Source: Halopenitus salinus (GTDB lineage: Archaea > Halobacteriota > Halobacteria > Halobacteriales > Haloferacaceae). From it: 64,000 nucleotides of DNA. The notes under the pieces are model-generated. The model did not search any database, was not told the DNA's origin, and saw only the letters and a list, made by a program, of their open reading frames with translations. Each line of letters opens with the position of its first letter. Position 1 is the first letter of the stretch. The DNA is taken from NCBI RefSeq assembly GCF_042662125.1, contig NZ_JBHSXL010000006.1:124001-188000 (forward strand). Direction: 5' to 3'. The position numbers were made by a program, and so were the translations under genes. Positions 8,408 through 16,159 of the stretch are shown in pieces.

Positions 8408-9234
8408 GCGATCGCCCACGCGATCACCCCCGCGTGTAGCGCGAGCGCCCGGCCGAGTTCGTTCGCGGCCCCGATCACGTCGCCGCTGACGCCGCCGAGC
8501 CACGACCGGGTGCGAACGAGGAGCACGACCGCGACCGCGGGCCCCGCGAGCAGCGCGGCGAGCGCGGGGATGTGAACGCCGAGCGGGAGGCCGGTCGCGA
8601 CCTGAAACGAGGGACCGAGGACTACGGGAGACGCGAGGAGGGCCGCGGGAATCAGGGCTCGAGCGTCGGAGACGTCGACCAGTTGCGATCCGAGTCCCTC
8701 GTGGGCCGCGGTTCCGAGGGCGACGAGCAGCGCCATTCCGAGCTTGGCGCCGACCTCGGCGGCGAGGACGATCCGGGCGGCGTCGAGGGGACGCATCGAC
8801 GGCGGCGAGGCCAGCCCGACGGCCCCGAGCGCGAGGACGAACAGGGTGACGACGAGCGCGAGCGCTCCGCCGACTCCGACGCCGGCGTCCCGAAGCGCCT
8901 CGCGTCGACGCTCCGGATCGTGGGCCGCGATCGCGTCGCCCAGGTCGGCCAGCCCGTCGGCGTGTGTGACGCCGGTCGACAGGTAGATGGCGAGCAGGTA
9001 GATCGCCGCGACGGTCGGCCAAGGGAACGGGAGGAGAAATCCGGCCCCCGCGACGGCGCCGACGAGCGCGCCGACGACCGGCATCGTCCACGGGGACCGC
9101 CGGAAGGCCCCGAAATCCGCCTCGGAACGGCCGGGGACCGGGATCCGGGTGAGAAACGCGACGGCACCGCGAACAGCGTGAACGGCGCTCGCTCCGCCGC
9201 CGTCGGAGCTGTCGAAGTCGTCGGACTCCGTCAT
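8404..9234 (-). CDS. cobS: Adenosylcobinamide-GDP ribazoletransferase CobS (cobalamin synthase)
   Basis: A 276-residue polytopic membrane enzyme that joins adenosylcobinamide-GDP to alpha-ribazole (phosphate). The family signature is THADGLADLGDAIAAHDPERR (about residues 90-110, first 20 residues the core), preceded by the conserved start AVAFLTRIPVPG. Several long hydrophobic segments follow, and LGGVSGDVIGAANELGR lies near the end. ATG 9234 overlaps the cbiB stop as ATGA, and its own stop overlaps the cobY GTG, so translation is probably coupled. The first 20 residues are acidic and variable. Confidence 0.92.
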   Translation of the reverse strand: MTESDDFDSSDGGGASAVHAVRGAVAFLTRIPVPGRSEADFGAFRRSPWTMPVVGALVGAVAGAGFLLPFPWPTVAAIYLLAIYLSTGVTHADGLADLGDAIAAHDPERRREALRDAGVGVGGALALVVTLFVLALGAVGLASPPSMRPLDAARIVLAAEVGAKLGMALLVALGTAAHEGLGSQLVDVSDARALIPAALLASPVVLGPSFQVATGLPLGVHIPALAALLAGPAVAVVLLVRTRSWLGGVSGDVIGAANELGRALALHAGVIAWAIA

Positions 9235-10292
9235 ACGACGAGGACCCCCTGCATCGACATCGACCCGACGACCGAGAGATCGACGACGCCCGCCGCGATC
9301 GTGGCGAGCGCGATCCCGAGCCACCCCGCCCGGTCGACGATCCGGACTCCGACCGCCGCGGTGGCGGCGTCCGGGAGGTCCCTCTCGGGGTTCAACGCGT
9401 AGGCACCCGGCTTCTCGAGCCGGCGGTCCAACGCGAGCGCGGCCGTCGCCATCGGCCAGCCGGAGTTCGGCGATTCGGGGACGGCGGCGAATCGGCGGGC
9501 GGCGAAAAGCGTCGCCGGCCGACCGGCCGCGAGCGCGACGAGCGCGGCGGAGACGCGCGCGGGGATCCACATCACGAGGTCGTCGAGCCGCGCCGGAGCC
9601 CACCCGATCCGGCGCGTGGGGTAGCCGACCATCGAGTCGAGGGTGTTGACGCCCTTCACCCACGCCGCCGCGCCGGCGGCGACCGACAACGCGAGGTCGG
9701 GCCGACCGGCCGCCGAGGCGATCGCCGCCCCGGTGACGAACCCGAGGAGAGGGGCGATCAGCCCGTCCGCGAGGTTCTCCGCCGCGCTCTCGACGGCCGC
9801 GGAGCGGACCTCGCCCGCGGAGAGATCGGTCGCGTCGCGACCCGCGAGCGCACGGAGGTCCTCGCGGGCGCGGGAGAGATCGGTCTCCGTTCGTTCGACG
9901 ACACGGCCGGCGATCGCGATCAAGAGACGATGGCTGGAGCACGAGAACAGCACGACTGCGGCGAGCGCGGCCACGAGTACGCCGTCCAAACGGCCGAGCA
10001 GTCCCGAACCGGCTCGAGCGAGCGACCCCGAAACGATCCCGACTTCGAAAACGGTCCAGACGTCAAGGACGGCCCCGCCGAGGAGGACGGTCGCGGCGGC
10101 GAGGCCGCCGAACCCGATCGGGATCGAGACGGCGAGGACGATGCCCGCCGCCCGTGAGTCCGAGAGGATCCGATCGAGGCGCTCGACGACGGCGCCGAGA
10201 CGGGCGACCGGGTGGAGACGACCGGGGAGCTCGGCGAACGCGCGATCGAGGACGGCCGCCATCACCACCGCGAGGGCGGCCGACCCAGTCAC
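9231..10292 (-). CDS. cbiB: Adenosylcobinamide-phosphate synthase CbiB
   Basis: Membrane enzyme that attaches aminopropanol phosphate (from CobD) to adenosylcobyric acid. The 353-residue product shows the typical N-terminus LDRAFAELPGRLHPVARLGA, the central EDLRALAGRDATDLSAGEV and AESAAENLADGLIAPLLGF, and VKGVNTLDSMVGY (about residues 205-225). The most plausible start is GTG 10292, because the first hydrophobic segment begins right after it; ATG 10262 would cut that segment. It begins 7 nt after the HAD gene. Confidence 0.9.
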   Translation of the reverse strand: MTGSAALAVVMAAVLDRAFAELPGRLHPVARLGAVVERLDRILSDSRAAGIVLAVSIPIGFGGLAAATVLLGGAVLDVWTVFEVGIVSGSLARAGSGLLGRLDGVLVAALAAVVLFSCSSHRLLIAIAGRVVERTETDLSRAREDLRALAGRDATDLSAGEVRSAAVESAAENLADGLIAPLLGFVTGAAIASAAGRPDLALSVAAGAAAWVKGVNTLDSMVGYPTRRIGWAPARLDDLVMWIPARVSAALVALAAGRPATLFAARRFAAVPESPNSGWPMATAALALDRRLEKPGAYALNPERDLPDAATAAVGVRIVDRAGWLGIALATIAAGVVDLSVVGSMSMQGVLVV

Positions 10293-10299
10293 CGGGCGG

Positions 10300-10920
10300 T
10301 CACCGCCTGGCCTCCAGTCGCGTCGAGAGCTCGGAGAGGGGCGTCTCCGTGACGTCGAGGAAGCGACCGCCGAGATCGGCGATCCCGCCGTCCTCGCTGG
10401 GGTCGTCGCCGACGTGGATGAGGTCCTCGACGTCGACGCCGAGGGCGGCCGCGGCGGCCTCGAACGCCTTCGGGTGGGGCTTCCGCCAGCCGCAGCCGAT
10501 GCTCGTGGTCACCGCGTCGAACTCGCCGCGGAGGCCGGCCCGAACGAGCGTTCGGGGGACGAGTTCGGGGACCGAGCAGTTGGAGAGGATCCCGACCGGG
10601 CCGCGGTCGTTGGCAGCGGCGATCGCATCACGGGCGCCCTCCCGAACCGTCACGTCGGGGTCGAATGCGGAGACGACCGCGTGGCGGGCGGCGTTGTCGG
10701 AGACGTCGACGCCGCGCGAGGCGAGCGCGCGGCCGACGTGAGCGGGCAGGGGAACGGCGGCACCCTCGGGGGCGTCGACGTGGACCTCGCCGTAGGCGAC
10801 GTGCCAGTCGTCCGGAACCGTGACGTCTCGGGCCTCGAGTTCGCGGGCGACGGCCTCGGCGGGGTCGGTCGGATACTCGATGTCGACGAGCGTGCCGAAC
10901 AGATCGAAGGTGACTGCCAC
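10300..10920 (-). CDS. HAD-superfamily phosphatase at the head of the cobamide operon
   Basis: A 206-residue HAD subfamily-I hydrolase: motif I TFDLFGTLVD (residues 4-13), motif II LSNCS (about 118), motif III lysine in GWRKPHPKAF (about 147) and motif IV HVGDDPSEDGG (about 170). GTG 10920 puts motif I at the N-terminus, as normal. It is the first gene of the run HAD-cbiB-cobS-cobY-cobD-cbiZ, 7 nt before cbiB. No CobC or CobZ phosphatase is visible nearby, so it is a good candidate for the missing alpha-ribazole or cobalamin-5'-phosphate phosphatase. The role is inferred from context; the HAD assignment is firm. Confidence 0.85.
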   Translation of the reverse strand: MAVTFDLFGTLVDIEYPTDPAEAVARELEARDVTVPDDWHVAYGEVHVDAPEGAAVPLPAHVGRALASRGVDVSDNAARHAVVSAFDPDVTVREGARDAIAAANDRGPVGILSNCSVPELVPRTLVRAGLRGEFDAVTTSIGCGWRKPHPKAFEAAAAALGVDVEDLIHVGDDPSEDGGIADLGGRFLDVTETPLSELSTRLEARR

Positions 10921-10997
10921 GTTGAAAAGCCGTAGGAGCGTGCCGGGATTGAACCTGTCGATCGGGGGGACGGGAGGACCGTCGAACCGGCGACCGA

Positions 10998-11603
10998 TCA
11001 GACCTGCCGGGCGAACGCGAGGGTGCCGGAGACGTTCTCGATGTACGCGCGAACGGTCTCGCCCTCGGAGGCGCCGGGCACGAAGATCGTGTACTCGCCG
11101 CGCTCCGCGACGCCGTCGCCCTTGCGACCGGTGCCGACGATCTCGACCTCGTAGGTGGTTCCCTCCTCGACCGCCTCGGCGCGCGTCCGGCTCGTGGTCG
11201 TTTGCTTCGCGACCGGACGGAACGCGCCGCACGCCTCACACCGAAGCATCGGCGTGCGGTCCTCGGTCACGAGTCGCGTGTCGGGGAGACCACACTCGGA
11301 ACAGGTCACGTAGGAGGCGACGTAGGCGTCGATCGCCTCCTGGAAGTCGTCGGTGCGGAAGTTGCCGTTGTACCGTGCGACCCCGTTTTCGTACTGCCCG
11401 GCGGTACCGAGCTCGCGCTGGATGTTCGAGTGGACGTGTTCCGGGTCACGCGAGAGCGCGTCGGCGATGGCGGAGAGGTTCGTGAGTCGGGTGAACGCGC
11501 CGTCCTTCTGGGCGGTCGGGTCCGGAACGCGGAGGCGCTCGTCGTCGCCGCCCAGATCCGGGAGCGCGTCGATCGCGCGGTCGAGACTGGCCTGGTAGTC
11601 CAT
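10998..11603 (-). CDS. eif2b: Translation initiation factor aIF2 beta subunit with C-terminal TRAM domain
   Basis: A 201-residue haloarchaeal aIF2-beta, part of the heterotrimer that brings initiator tRNA to the ribosome. The N-terminal alpha/beta core (YQASLDRAIDALPD; NIQRELGTAG; YNGNF near residue 85) leads to a C4 zinc ribbon (CSECGLPDTR ... MLRCEACG, about residues 108-135). After it comes a TRAM RNA-binding domain (VEIVGTGRKGDGVAERGEYT ... FVPGASEGETV, about 145-200). The added TRAM is characteristic of halophile versions. ATG 11603 was chosen over a long upstream frame that is antisense to cdrL. It is divergent from cdrL. Confidence 0.88.
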   Translation of the reverse strand: MDYQASLDRAIDALPDLGGDDERLRVPDPTAQKDGAFTRLTNLSAIADALSRDPEHVHSNIQRELGTAGQYENGVARYNGNFRTDDFQEAIDAYVASYVTCSECGLPDTRLVTEDRTPMLRCEACGAFRPVAKQTTTSRTRAEAVEEGTTYEVEIVGTGRKGDGVAERGEYTIFVPGASEGETVRAYIENVSGTLAFARQV

Positions 11604-11610
11604 ACGGCGA

Positions 11611-11690
11611 TGAGACGACAGAGACGGAAATCGCTTCCGGGTCGTGAGACGACACGGAAACCCTCTCCGAGTCGCGAGACGAACACGGGA
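11611..11690. repeat. Imperfect GAGACGACAC repeats between aIF2-beta and cdrL
   Basis: TGAGACGACA at 11611, TGAGACGACACGGAAA at 11645 and CGAGACGAACACGGGA at 11675 are imperfect direct repeats spaced about 30-34 bases. They lie between the divergent aIF2-beta start and the cdrL TATA box. A regulatory role is possible and unproven. Confidence 0.4.
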
Positions 11691-11750
11691 GGGGCGCGTC
11701 GGACGAGCGTGATCACGAGTGACCGACGACCGTCCGACACGGAGGAAGAT

Positions 11751-11760
11751 ACTTATACGT
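11751..11760 (+). promoter_or_regulatory. cdrL TATA box (leaderless)
   Basis: ACTTATACGT is centred about 29 nt before ATG 11785. No ribosome-binding site is visible at the expected place, so the transcript is probably leaderless. Confidence 0.6.
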
Positions 11761-11784
11761 ACCGTCAATATCGGGAGACGGACC

Positions 11785-12396
11785 ATGAGCAAGATCACGT
11801 TCCGCGCCGACGACGACCTCGTCGATCGCCTGGAGGAGTACGACGCCTCCAAAAGCGAGGTCATGCGGAAGGCGCTCCGCACCTTCCTCGAGGAGGCGGA
11901 GGACGCCGATCCGCAGGAGTCCGGATCCGCGTCCGACGTCGACGACGCGATCGCGGAACGTGTCGACGATCTGATCGCGGAGCGGCTGGACGCGGCCCTG
12001 GACGAGCGGTTGGGTCCCGATCGATCCGGCCGTCTCGAACCCCACGGCGCGTATACGCCCGAATCGGGGCGGGATATCAACGTAAACGTTACACTCGACG
12101 GGGTTTCCGTCGACCGGTCCGACGCGGTCGACGAGGAGGAGCCCGCTCCGACCGACCAGGACCCTGAGCGTAAGACGCGTGCCGAAAACGCCACCGAACG
12201 CGCGCAAACGGACCGTAAAACGTGCGGAAGCTGTGGCGAGAACATGCCGGAAGACCACGTTTACTGCCCGAATTGTGGGGAAAAGAGATCCCACCGCGTG
12301 TTCTGTGAGTGCGGCGACGAGATCCGATCTGACTGGTCGTTCTGTCCCGGATGCGGCCGGAGAACCCCGGCTGCGGACGTCCTCGATACACCCTAA
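11785..12396 (+). CDS. cdrL: CdrL: ribbon-helix-helix regulator with C-terminal double zinc ribbon
   Basis: A 203-residue protein. It has an N-terminal CopG/MetJ-type ribbon-helix-helix (KITFRADDDLVDRLEEYDAS, SEVMRKALRTFLEE; residues 3-38), an acidic coiled linker (about 45-140) and two zinc ribbons at the C-terminus (CGSCGENM ... YCPNCGEK, then FCECGDEI ... FCPGCGRR; about 146-195). Size, layout and position just before cdrS-ftsZ2 match the long cell-division regulator CdrL described in halophiles, which controls the cdrS-ftsZ2 operon. It has its own promoter and is separated by 212 bases from cdrS. ATG 11785 fits the TATA spacing. Confidence 0.88.
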   Translation: MSKITFRADDDLVDRLEEYDASKSEVMRKALRTFLEEAEDADPQESGSASDVDDAIAERVDDLIAERLDAALDERLGPDRSGRLEPHGAYTPESGRDINVNVTLDGVSVDRSDAVDEEEPAPTDQDPERKTRAENATERAQTDRKTCGSCGENMPEDHVYCPNCGEKRSHRVFCECGDEIRSDWSFCPGCGRRTPAADVLDTP

Positions 12397-12446
12397 ACCC
12401 ACGTAAACGGGGGTTCGCACATCGTATACGTCGGTTCAGCAGTTTT

Positions 12447-12601
12447 GTCTTACACCCGCCGGTAGTTTTAAGTATTCTGCCCATGAGGGTTCATCCGCGT
12501 AAGACGGTCGTCTTACAGACGATCGCCACGTCGGCGATTCGGTCGCCGGCGGGCGGTTTTCGTCCGTAGGACACGCACCGGACGCGATATCACCGTCTTA
12601 C
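12447..12601 (+). promoter_or_regulatory. cdrS-ftsZ2 promoter and leader with GTCTTAC motifs
   Basis: A TATA-like GTTTTAAGTA lies at 12465-12474. The heptamer GTCTTAC occurs at 12447-12453 (just upstream of TATA), 12510-12516 and 12595-12601 (8 nt before ATG 12609). Its complement GTAAGAC lies at 12499-12505. The middle pair forms GTAAGAC-GGTC-GTCTTAC (12499-12516), a dyad that would fall at or just after the transcription start. It is a candidate operator for the ribbon-helix-helix proteins CdrL or CdrS, or an RNA hairpin in a leader of about 110 nt. Confidence 0.6.
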
Positions 12602-12608
12602 CGGGGGA

Positions 12609-12797
12609 ATGACCATGGAGCGTGTGACACTACGAATCCCGAAACAGCAGATCGAGGAGGTCGAACAGATGGTCGAAACGGGCGAGTTCCCGAACCGGAG
12701 CGAGGCGATCCGGTCGGCCGTCCGTGAGATGTTGAACGAACAGGACGGCGAACACGAGACCCGTCGGCGCGCCGAGCGCACCTGGGCGAAGGTGTAA
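12609..12797 (+). CDS. cdrS: CdrS: short ribbon-helix-helix cell-division regulator
   Basis: A 62-residue ribbon-helix-helix protein: strand MERVTLRIPKQQ, helices IEEVEQMVETGEF and RSEAIRSAVREML. Position (2 nt before ftsZ2) and sequence match CdrS, the halophile transcription factor that controls ftsZ2 and other division genes. ATG 12609 or ATG 12615 could start it; GGGGGAA at 12602-12608 directly abuts the first and sits 6 nt before the second. The last 15 residues (EHETRRRAERTWAKV) are basic. It is co-transcribed with ftsZ2. Confidence 0.9.
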   Translation: MTMERVTLRIPKQQIEEVEQMVETGEFPNRSEAIRSAVREMLNEQDGEHETRRRAERTWAKV

Positions 12798-12799
12798 CG

Positions 12800-13972
12800 A
12801 TGCAGGACATCGTTCAGGACGCACTCGAGAACGCGGAAGCCGAAAAGCGCGAGATGGACGAGGGGATGGACGACGACGACTTCGGCGATCCACGGATCGT
12901 CATCGTCGGCGCGGGAGGAGCCGGCAACAACACGATAAACCGGCTGTACAACATCGGCGTCGACGGCGCCGACACCGTCGCCATCAACACCGACAAACAG
13001 CACCTGAAGATGATCGAGGCCGACACGAAGATCCTCGTCGGCAAGTCGCTGACCTCCGGGCTCGGCGCGGGCGGCGACCCCAAGATGGGCGAGCGCGCGA
13101 CCGAGATGGCCCAGGGGACGATAAAGGAGGTCCTCGGCGACGCGGACCTCGTCTTCGTCACCGCGGGCATGGGCGGCGGGACCGGTACCGGAGCCGCACC
13201 GGTGGTCTCGAAGATCGCCAAAGAGCAGGGCGCGATCGTCGTCGGGATGGTCTCGACGCCGTTCAACGTCGAGCGCGCCCGCACGGTGAAAGCCGAGGAG
13301 GGCCTCGAGGAGCTGCGCAACGAGGCCGACTCGATCATCGTGCTCGACAACAACCGCCTCCTCGATTACGTGCCGAACCTGCCGATCGGGAAGGCCTTCT
13401 CGGTGATGGACCAGATCATCGCCGAGACGGTCAAGGGGATCTCCGAGACGATCACCCAGCCGTCCCTGATCAACCTGGACTACGCGGACATGTCCACGAT
13501 CATGAACCAGGGCGGCGTCGCGGTGATGCTCGTCGGCGAGACCCAGGACAAAAACAAGACCCAGGAGGTCGTGAGCGACGCGATGAACCACCCGCTTTTG
13601 GACGTCGACTACCGCGGCGCCTCGGGCGGGCTGGTGCACATCACGGGCGGTCCCGACCTGACCTTGAAGGAGGCAGAGGGGATCGCGGACAACATCACCG
13701 AGCGGCTGGAGGCGAGCGCCAACGTGATCTGGGGCGCCCGCATCCAGGAGGAGTACAAGGGCAAGGTCCGCGTCATGGCGATCATGACGGGGGTCCAGAG
13801 CGCCCAGGTGCTCGGTCCGTCGACCCAAAAGCAGGCTGACCGGTCGCGCGCGAGCATCAACGGCAGCGAGCCGGCCGATCCCACGGGCGGCAGCGCCGAC
13901 GCCGCCAGCTGGGAGTCGGACGGCGGCACCGAGCCCACGGAACAGCACAACGGGCTCGACGTCATCCGATAA
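12800..13972 (+). CDS. ftsZ2: Cell division GTPase FtsZ2
   Basis: A 390-residue FtsZ. The GTP-binding tubulin signature GGGTGTGAAPV is at about residues 127-137. Others seen are VGAGGAGNNTINRLYNIG (about 36-53), the T3 loop LTSGLGAGGDPKMG, and the catalytic T7 segment NLDYADMSTIM (about 228-238). The N-terminal extension of about 30 acidic residues and the variable C-terminal tail (from about 345) are typical of FtsZ2. Linkage to cdrS identifies it as FtsZ2 rather than FtsZ1; halophile FtsZ2 drives ring constriction. It is 2 nt after cdrS. Confidence 0.95.
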   Translation: MQDIVQDALENAEAEKREMDEGMDDDDFGDPRIVIVGAGGAGNNTINRLYNIGVDGADTVAINTDKQHLKMIEADTKILVGKSLTSGLGAGGDPKMGERATEMAQGTIKEVLGDADLVFVTAGMGGGTGTGAAPVVSKIAKEQGAIVVGMVSTPFNVERARTVKAEEGLEELRNEADSIIVLDNNRLLDYVPNLPIGKAFSVMDQIIAETVKGISETITQPSLINLDYADMSTIMNQGGVAVMLVGETQDKNKTQEVVSDAMNHPLLDVDYRGASGGLVHITGGPDLTLKEAEGIADNITERLEASANVIWGARIQEEYKGKVRVMAIMTGVQSAQVLGPSTQKQADRSRASINGSEPADPTGGSADAASWESDGGTEPTEQHNGLDVIR

Positions 13973-14044
13973 CCGGATCGACGCCGTCCGCCGGTCCGTT
14001 CCGTTCGAAACGACACGCGCGAGGTCGCGCCGCCCGATCCACCG

Positions 14045-14052
14045 CGTTTTTT
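14045..14052 (+). terminator. T-run after ftsZ2, possible archaeal terminator
   Basis: GTTTTTTG lies about 75 nt after the ftsZ2 stop. Archaeal termination often occurs at short T-runs. It could instead be a weak promoter element of the next gene. Confidence 0.35.
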
Positions 14053-14107
14053 GCAGTTCCGTAGGACGACCGACAGACACAGGTACTCGGAGCCGGATGT
14101 ACGGACG

Positions 14108-14938
14108 ATGCTGGGGTTGGAACACGGGTTCCGGATCGTCGACGTCCACGCGCAGTTGGACCCCGACGAGGAGTCCGTGATCACCCACGGTCGCGACATC
14201 ACGCCCGAGCGGCTCGAACGGGAGATGCACCAGGCGGGCGTGGTTCGCGCGATCGTCTCGCCGGGACGGCGACCGCCGGGAGAGAGCTACCTCCGGGTGA
14301 ACAACGCGGTCGCGCGATTGAGCGTCGACCGGCCGTTCCTCGCGTTCGCCCGGCTCAACGGTCCCCGCGAGGCGGGGGGAACCCCGATCGACCGGGTTCG
14401 GAACCTCCGAACCGAGCGGGCGGACCATCACACCCGGCCGGACGACGTCGAGCAGTACGCCTACGACGACCGGTTTCACGGCTTCAGGATGGAGCCGGCC
14501 TACGACGGGATCCCGGAGGCGGACGTCCTCGACCAGCTCGAACGCGCCGGCCAGCCGGTGTTGGTCGACGGCGGGGCCGCCTTTCCGCCCGACAGGCTCG
14601 AGGAGACCCTGCTGGCCTACGAGTTCCCGGTGGTTCTGGGCAGCTTTGGCGGCTATCCCCTCGAGACGGGACTGATGCACGAGACGCTCGGCCTCCTCGA
14701 GGAGTACGACGATCTGTATCTCGACACGAGCGCGGTCCGCTTTCGCGACGTGCTCGAGACGGGACTGCTCGAGCACCCGGACCGGGTCCTCTTCGGCAGC
14801 GGCGTCCCGGACGTCCACCCGAACGTCGCCGTGATGGAGGTGTTGACCCTCGACGTCTCCGAGGACCTCATGCGGCGCGCGTTCACGAAGAACGCCTCGC
14901 GGGTGATCCCGGGACTGGCCGCGGGCGCGGATCTCTGA
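14108..14938 (+). CDS. Amidohydrolase-family (TatD/amidohydrolase_2-like) metal-dependent hydrolase
   Basis: A 276-residue TIM-barrel protein that starts MLGLEHGFRIVDVHAQLD. The VDVHAQLD strand resembles the HxH metal motif, but the second His is Gln. Later motifs are GFRMEP (about residue 122), LVDGGAAFPP, VVLGSFGGYP (about 180) and a terminal segment RVLFGSGVPDVHPN (about 220-233) typical of amidohydrolase_2 proteins. The changed metal motif means catalysis should not be assumed. It may be a barrel with different metal ligands. ATG 14108 is chosen; the next gene is 185 nt away. Confidence 0.75.
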   Translation: MLGLEHGFRIVDVHAQLDPDEESVITHGRDITPERLEREMHQAGVVRAIVSPGRRPPGESYLRVNNAVARLSVDRPFLAFARLNGPREAGGTPIDRVRNLRTERADHHTRPDDVEQYAYDDRFHGFRMEPAYDGIPEADVLDQLERAGQPVLVDGGAAFPPDRLEETLLAYEFPVVLGSFGGYPLETGLMHETLGLLEEYDDLYLDTSAVRFRDVLETGLLEHPDRVLFGSGVPDVHPNVAVMEVLTLDVSEDLMRRAFTKNASRVIPGLAAGADL

Positions 14939-15090
14939 GAGCGGGATTCTGAGGACCGGGATTCGGAGCCAAAGTCGATCCGGCCGAGATCCATCCAGCG
15001 GTTGCCTGCCCGACGGTTACCGATCCGTATTCTTGGATCACATTTGGTTCAAGCTCCATCGATCACACACGACCCTGCACGTCCTTCCGA

Positions 15091-15100
15091 TTCGTTTTTG
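15091..15100 (+). promoter_or_regulatory. TATA-like box of guaAa
   Basis: TTCGTTTTTG is centred about 28 nt before ATG 15124. Confidence 0.45.
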
Positions 15101-15123
15101 AATGGGTCGGCCCTAACGGCCCC

Positions 15124-15678
15124 ATGACCCGGATCGTCGTGGTGGACAACCACGGACAGTTCACCCACCTCGAGCGTCGTGCGCTGCGCGACGTCGGCGT
15201 GGACGCCGAGCTGATCGACAACGACACCCCGCCAGCCGAGATCGACGCCGACGGCATCGTTCTCTCGGGCGGGCCCGACATGGACCGCATCGGCCGCTGT
15301 CGCGAGTACCTCGAGTTGGACGTGCCGATCCTCGGGATCTGTCTCGGGATGCAGATCATGGCCGCGGAACTGGGCGGATCGGTCACGGGCGGCGAGTACG
15401 GCGGGTACGCCGACGTCGACGTGGAGATCGACGACGAGACCGATCCGCTCGTCGGGTCGCTGGCGCCGACCACGCGGGTGTGGGCGTCCCACGCCGACGA
15501 GGTCGAGACCCTGCCGGAGGGGTTCGTCCGGACCGCGAGCTCGGACGTCTGCGCGACGGAGGCGATCTCGAACGTCGAGGACGACCGCTACGGCGTTCAG
15601 TGGCACCCGGAGGTCGCACACACCGAGGAGGGCGAGGCGGTGTTCGAGAACTTCCTCGCGATCTGTGAGTCGCCGTGA
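15124..15678 (+). CDS. guaAa: GMP synthase, glutamine amidotransferase subunit
   Basis: A 184-residue class-I glutaminase that supplies ammonia to the separately encoded ATP-pyrophosphatase subunit, converting XMP to GMP. The nucleophile cysteine is in GICLGMQ (about residues 78-84) and the His and Glu of the triad in WHPEVAH (about 160-166). VDNHGQFTH at the start and LSGGPDMDRIG (about 45) are characteristic of archaeal GuaAa. In archaea the two subunits are separate genes; the partner is not in this window. Confidence 0.93.
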   Translation: MTRIVVVDNHGQFTHLERRALRDVGVDAELIDNDTPPAEIDADGIVLSGGPDMDRIGRCREYLELDVPILGICLGMQIMAAELGGSVTGGEYGGYADVDVEIDDETDPLVGSLAPTTRVWASHADEVETLPEGFVRTASSDVCATEAISNVEDDRYGVQWHPEVAHTEEGEAVFENFLAICESP

Positions 15679-15784
15679 GTTCCGGGGCTGAGACGCGGCG
15701 ACACGTTTATGCTGGATCCGGAACAGTTCCACTCGAACATCGTGAGGAACGACCGAGAGGCAGGGTCGAACGCGGGGGGAACGC

Positions 15785-16159
15785 GTGAAGTCGATCGAGG
15801 AGCTCGGGGAGCGTTGGCACCGAATATTTCGAACCCTGGCGGCGGGGCCGCGTCGACAGCTGATCGGAGCGTTGATGGAGTCACCGCCGGAACGATCGCT
15901 GTCGCTTCCCGAGGCCGCGAACATGCCGGACTATCGGCTCGACCCCGAACGACTCACGCATGACCTCGTACACCACCACCTACCCATGATGGAACGCGCC
16001 GGCTTCATCGAGTGGAGACGGGAACCGTTCGAGGCGTCCAGAGGGGACCGATTCGAGGAGATCGCCGCGGTTCTCGAGGCGATCGCGAGCTACGAGGATC
16101 TACCCCAGCGGCTTCGAACCGGCTGTCACCTCTTCGAGAAGATCGGGGGGGATCGATGA
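15785..16159 (+). CDS. HTH-like protein of haloarchaeal DUF7344 type
   Basis: A 124-residue protein with a winged-helix-like pattern (IFRTLAAGPRRQLIGALME ... RLTHDLVHHHLPMMERAGFIEW, residues 14-78), as in the halophile DUF7344 family (number from memory). GTG 15785 is the start. It probably acts as a DNA-binding regulator. Its stop overlaps the start of the HalOD1 gene as ATGA, so the two are made together. A TATA-like GTTTATGCT (15704-15712) lies upstream. Confidence 0.7.
   Translation: MKSIEELGERWHRIFRTLAAGPRRQLIGALMESPPERSLSLPEAANMPDYRLDPERLTHDLVHHHLPMMERAGFIEWRREPFEASRGDRFEEIAAVLEAIASYEDLPQRLRTGCHLFEKIGGDR

Noticed and set aside
7604..9091. A 495-residue fused CobY beginning at 9091
   Set aside because: The first 228 residues are in the wrong frame of cobS. 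GTG 8407 gives a normal CobY that overlaps the cobS stop.
14045..14052. T-run as a definite ftsZ2 terminator
   Set aside because: Kept only as a low-confidence feature. Archaeal terminators are too loosely defined for one T-run to prove it.
12590..14818. 742-codon minus-strand frame antisense to ftsZ2
   Set aside because: Shadow of cdrS, ftsZ2 and the amidohydrolase. No recognisable domain and composition unlike halophile proteins.
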